Assembly: GCA_037447655.1 (NCBI GenBank)
Contig: JBBHKE010002418.1
Coordinates: 1 to 64,000 of the forward strand
DNA from: Zygnema cylindricum
Taxonomy: Eukaryota; Streptophyta; Zygnematophyceae; Zygnematales; Zygnemataceae
Direction of reading: 5' to 3'
Length of the DNA: 64,000 bases
Shown here: positions 60,301 to 64,000 of the stretch, one piece after another
Position numbering within the stretch: the first letter of the stretch is position 1
Layout: every line of letters begins with the position of its first letter
Position numbers and translations under genes: made by a program
The notes under the pieces: generated by a model
What the model was told of the DNA's origin: nothing
Database searches by the model: none
Seen by the model: only the letters and a program-made list of their open reading frames with translations

Positions 60301-63300
60301 TGCTTAAGAGCAGTTTCCTTTATTGTCAGCTCAGTTTCTTTCAAGATTGTACTTCCCACTATAGACTTTGCCAGTTTATTTAAAAACTTTGACGTTCTGT
60401 GACCTTCGTTGCATGAAATTTCTATCCTAGTCCTTCCCTCCTTCCCTCCCTCCTCACTCTCTCTCTCTCTCTCCCTCTCTCTTTCTCTCTCTCCCTCTTT
60501 CTGTGAATGAACAACGGACCACATTCTGATATCCAACTATGTGTGTCAAAGAATTTTTTTTAAAGCTAAGTGTTACTGGGAAGTTCTTACCCTTTGAAAT
60601 TATATATTTGTCGCACAATAAATTTTGGTCGTAAAAACGGTCTGGAAAAAAGAAGCGCTGGATGTAAAAAAAAAACAAAATAAAACCGGTAGATGAAGAA
60701 AACGTTCTCTTTATCTTTTTTTTTTCTCTCTAACTCTCCCTCTCCCCCTCTCTCTCTCCTTCCACCTCTCTCCCTCTTTCGCTCTCCCCCCCTCACTCTC
60801 TATCATTCTCTCTCTCTCTCTCTCTTTTTCTCTCTCTTTTTCTCTCCGACTCTCTCTTATTTTTCTCTCACTCTCCCTCCCTCCCTCCCTCCCTCCCTGG
60901 AAAAGCGAAAGTGCTGAACTGGAACGAAAGTTGGGCACAATGCATTAAGCATGAGGCATTTTAGTGTTGACATTTTTTGGCTTTTTTGGTCGAACAGGGT
61001 TGGGGTTCAGGGCTTGTAAGCAACGAGATCACGGATATCATATTAGAATGCCACTACTTGTCAGGTATGGAGCTTCGTTGTTCGGACGTAAACACATTGT
61101 ATCACTATTATAAGCAATGAAAATATGTTTTTTTTTGCCACTTAAATCAATTTTTCTTTGTCCAGACATGCCCAATTTTTTTTTCTTGAAGTGCCCAATC
61201 GGAAGGTCAAGAGTCTTACCTTCTCATCGCCACCTTCCTGTATTAAATTGTTAACTACACATAGAAAAATGAGTTTGAAGGACAAAAAGATTCTTAACTC
61301 TTATAGTGATTCACTTGTATCAAAGTTTTTCCGTTTATTGCTTTTCGACTTAGTGAATTATAAGCGTCAACACTTATTGGAATCAATTACACTTAAAGAA
61401 CTTCACTAAAACTACACCGACTTTGTTTTGCCTCGTGGCTTAATATGTGGCACTTAATTAAATTGTGTTTTCCACACTAAATTATGATTATGGGTAAAAA
61501 ATACGTCTTCTAACTCTAATTGTGATGGGAAGTGTATCTCTCTCGAGGACAGTTTTTCTTTTCATCGCTATCAGAGTGAGTAACTTTACATTGGTCACTG
61601 GATTTTCTGACGCAAAATCATAAATTAGTGTTAATCACCCACTGGTTTTTCTAACTATGAATCTTTAAATTAGTGGTATTAGTTCCATTGAAGTAAGTGG
61701 CCCATAATGAGCCATGTTCCAATACATAATTTAGGGTAGCTAATACTAAAACTGATACTGCTTTAATATTAATTTTTGACTAATTTAATAGCGATGAAAG
61801 CTTTAACTTTCTCAGAAAACAGTATTCCTTCGCTCTTAGAGTTGATAAGTCTTATTTGGTTGTGCTCCCAAAATCACATTTTAGTATTAAAAATACTAGT
61901 TAAGTGGCCTAAAATAACCCATATCAACCTACCTGAGTTGAGTGTTGTTAATACTAAATGCCTCTTTAACGATTTCAATTCACTAACTCGAATAGTAATG
62001 TAACACAGTGGAGTTCAAGGATTTGCTGTTGATTTTAAAAATTGTTATTTGATTTTGAGAATTGTTATTTGGTCTTGAAAGTTGTAATTTGATTTGAAAT
62101 TTGCTGCGGGTTTGAGGATTTTTTTTTTGGCTATCTTTGTTTAAATCATCAGTTAACTCCCAAAATGTTCTTTGCTCAAAATTGTCTTCGTCAGATGGAG
62201 TGGATGTGAAAAAAACAAGTGCAAGTATTGTCCATATGGGACAATTTATATACTTCTTTTATATTCATTGCCCGATTCCAAAGGAACTGTATTTGTCGTC
62301 CAACTTTGAGGTAACGATCGAAATTTTTATCTTTCAAAGGTGACGACGTCACAATTTAAAACAGAAATTGGCCGAAGATTGTGGTTCTTTGGGTGAAAAA
62401 TGAATTTGTATGGAAAATTTTCGTGAAGGTTGCCATTCATGGACAATAATATGTTAATATGACAAAGTTTTGGCACATATACAGCTTTATTTGTTAGGAA
62501 CTTTTTGGAACTATATAAACAGACCAACAACAATATTAAGCAATAGAATACTGCAATAATTTGAATTCGAGTCCTCACATTTAATAGAGTACAGTCCAAT
62601 ACATATTTTATAACCGAGGTTTTGGACTCGCTCAAGGAAGCTAAAAATTTGTTGTCTATTCAATTTCCATTGTCTAATGCCAGGTGAGATTAGAAACTAA
62701 GGTTCCTGAAACTATACTTCACATAGAACCGCTTCCTGTATGTCGTACCGGAAGTCCTTTCCAGCAGAAAAAGGAAAAGTTACCTCCGGAGGAAACAATA
62801 AGCATTTGTGTACGACCATATTCGGACCACGCCTTATTTTCAACCAAGTAAGTTTTTGTCTAAGACGTTGTGTACGTTTTCCACGATAGCCAAGACTGCT
62901 GAAAAACCTTAAAAAGCCTTATGGAACCCTAGAAAACCTCTAAACGCTATAAAAGAAACCATAAAAAACCTTATGAAAGTGTATATCATGCTGTCAATCG
63001 GGTGGAATATCGAAATCAATGTTAAGGAATCTCCAGCTGAAGGTCACATGGAGCCACTGAGTCTTTACTCCTATTTCCTAAATACAATATCTCTACAATC
63101 TTAGGACAACACAAGCTTGGACATTTCTGTTACAGTATCTTACTACTAGGCTCTTTCTAGTTCACAACAGTAATAATCATAACTTTTGTAGTTCTCCATC
63201 GAGACTTTTATGCGTTTTTCTCCATGTATGTTTTTCTATTCGCATGAATTTCTATGTTAGGCAATTCGTTTTCCTTTTAGGTTAAAGTCTTTGCATTAAT

Positions 63301-63722
63301 TGGCAAAGCAGGCATATCTCAAGGAAAGATATAGACGCAAAAGGTTTGTTTTGAGAAGTCAACTCGATTGAAATTGATTAGCTCAATTCAAATTAATCAA
63401 CTCAATTCAAGTAAATTAACTCAATTCAAATTAATGAACTCAATTCAATTTAATCAACTCAATTTAAATTAATCAACCCAATTCAATTTAATCAACTCAA
63501 TTCAAATGAATAAACTCAATTTAAATTAATAAGTTCAATTCAAGTTAGGGTTTTCTTGAATTTTTGCTCACATAATAACTAGTCTTAGGGTAACTCGACA
63601 GACGAGGAGCGTCCCATAGTGATGAGAAACTATATGAGTGGATGGATTACCATTTTCTTTTGGGAGTTCGTCGGATTTATATTCCAGACCGGTTTGGAAC
63701 TGCAAAACTACCGGCTTTCGAG
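57365..63722 (+). CDS. Probable type II membrane glycosyltransferase, family 92-like, partial
   Basis: Probably a Golgi glycosyltransferase. Likely exons: 57365-57839, 58464-58591, 60998-61064, about 62694-62847, 63620-63722, continuing at about 63969 and beyond the window. The start ATG 57365 gives a short cytoplasmic tail and one membrane anchor (FLFGFLSACIPFLLGLLLMF, residues about 37-56), then a charged stem. Exons 4-5 read ISICVRPYSDHALFSTN, then DEKLYEWMDYHFLLGVRRIY. This matches the opening of GT92/DUF23, where an E-W...YH..LGV.+.Y.YD pattern is typical (plant beta-1,4-galactan synthases and animal relatives). The catalytic part is off the right edge. The exon 2 donor is GC. The exon 4 acceptor is uncertain: CAG at 62683 breaks the frame, TAG at 62693 restores it, or a small exon is missing. 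No frame damage otherwise. Confidence 0.68.
58045..58087. repeat. (CCCT)n microsatellite in intron 1 of the GT92-like gene
   Basis: Short CCCT run about 210 bp after the exon 1 donor. Confidence 0.9.
58788..58981. mobile_element. MITE, family 2, in the large intron 2
   Basis: CGTCATCGCTATTAGTGTAA ... CACTAATAACGATGAGCTTT. The family-2 interior CCTATTTAAGACCACTCCC is present. Confidence 0.7.
59150..59325. repeat. Tandem decamer-like repeat, GGAATAGTAT variants
   Basis: About 14 diverged units of ATAGTATGGG/ATAGTATGGA in intron 2 of the GT92-like gene. On the minus strand they read as a His/Phe/Pro-rich artefact frame. Confidence 0.85.
59661..59882. mobile_element. MITE, family 2, second copy in intron 2
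   Basis: ACACCGTGAATGGTTATTAG ... CTAATAACGATTCACGGAG, 222 bp, TA on both sides. Confidence 0.82.
60430..60900. repeat. Two CT-rich microsatellite tracts in intron 2
   Basis: Tracts at 60430-60505 and 60715-60897, the second ending in (CCCT)n about 100 bp before exon 3. Same type and orientation as in the amidase introns. Confidence 0.92.
61092..61320. mobile_element. MITE, family 1, just inside intron 3
   Basis: ACACATTGTATCACTATTAT at the left, TTATAGTGATTCACTTGTAT at the right, and the family-1 interior in decayed form (TGCCACTTAAATCAATTTTT, CCCAATCGGAAGGTCAAGAG). Begins 27 bp after the exon 3 donor. Confidence 0.75.
61413..61800. mobile_element. Two degenerate family-2 MITE copies in intron 3
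   Basis: The first runs from CTACACCGACTTTG (61415) to AATTGTGATGGGAAGTGTA (61533). The second runs from CATCGCTATCAGAGTGAG (61563) to TTTAATAGCGATGAAAGC (61802). Interiors show AATTAGTGTTAAT and TTTAGGGTAGCTAATAC. Boundaries are approximate. Confidence 0.5.
63366..63545. repeat. 17-18 bp tandem repeat in intron 4
   Basis: About ten units of CTCAATTCAAATTAATCAA, ending some 75 bp before exon 5. Confidence 0.93.
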
Positions 63723-63741
63723 GTAAGTGTTTTCAGCATCT

Positions 63742-63958
63742 ACAGTGTATCACTATTAGTGTTAATGCTTTTTTATCCACTTAAAACATCTTTCTCAGTG
63801 CACACATTTTCGATTTTCGGTTGGAGACTGCCAATCGGAAAGTGAAAATCTTACCTTTCAATCGCAACCGTCTTGTTAACAATCTGATGACTGTGCAAGG
63901 GTATAAAGATGTTTTAAGTTGTAAAAAAAACATTAACACTAATAGCGATACATGGTGT
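63742..63958. mobile_element. MITE, family 1, occupying almost a whole intron
   Basis: ACAGTGTATCACTATTAGTG ... CACTAATAGCGATACATGGTGT-type ends, 217 bp, TA at both edges. The surrounding intron would run from GT at 63723 to AG at about 63968, so only about 19 bp on the left and 10 bp on the right are not MITE. Confidence 0.85.
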
Positions 63959-64000
63959 ACTTTACAGTATGAAGAAGACCGACATTCCCCTAAAAGTTAG

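Overview
This is nuclear DNA from a eukaryote, AT-rich, with spliceosomal introns and many transposons. A green-lineage (streptophyte) host is the best guess, not a certainty. The primer-binding sites of two LTR retroelements match the anticodon arm of initiator tRNA-Met in its plant form (CCCAC next to the anticodon loop, as I recall the plant sequence). The chromovirus, Helitron and hAT content also fits a plant or streptophyte alga. I could not name a species. A 62-base N gap shows this is a draft assembly.

Layout. 1-1.07 kb has no recognised gene. 1.07-8.66 kb is a decayed Ty3/gypsy chromovirus with both LTRs and a CATGT target-site duplication (TSD). 8.7-11.86 kb is intergenic DNA with a MITE, a duplicated dispersed repeat and a 48-bp minisatellite. 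11.867-19.862 kb looks like a 2.23-kb satellite array. It is better read as one minus-strand retroelement insertion with four LTRs and three short internal regions, LTR-int-LTR-int-LTR-int-LTR, flanked by a perfect ATTAT TSD. 20.0-22.15 kb is a broken hAT transposase gene, followed by an AT microsatellite and a 50-bp minisatellite. 24.9-35.0 kb is a decayed Helitron (Rep plus PIF1-like helicase). It is split by a 4.35-kb gag-only LTR retrotransposon of TR-GAG type (TSD GCATG), whose LTRs differ at about 2% of sites.

36-64 kb is the gene-bearing part. A ten-exon amidase-signature hydrolase gene (37,203-50,028, predicted 554 aa) reads cleanly from start to stop, with the full Lys / cis-Ser / Ser catalytic set. 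A second gene starts at 57,365 and runs off the right edge. It encodes a type II membrane protein whose last visible exons resemble the start of a glycosyltransferase family 92 (DUF23) domain. Introns and flanks of both genes are full of CT/GA microsatellites, local tandem repeats and small TIR elements. One GT92 intron is almost entirely a single MITE.

Main observations: (i) the concatemeric four-LTR element, whose outer LTRs share variants the inner LTRs lack; (ii) half-tRNA (anticodon-arm) priming sites in two different elements, one of which overlaps the gag start codon; (iii) a MITE that constitutes an intron; (iv) two non-autonomous hAT-like elements with exact 8-bp TSDs, one carrying a C-tract/G-tract hairpin and one spanning the assembly gap. 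No tRNA, rRNA or CRISPR feature was seen.
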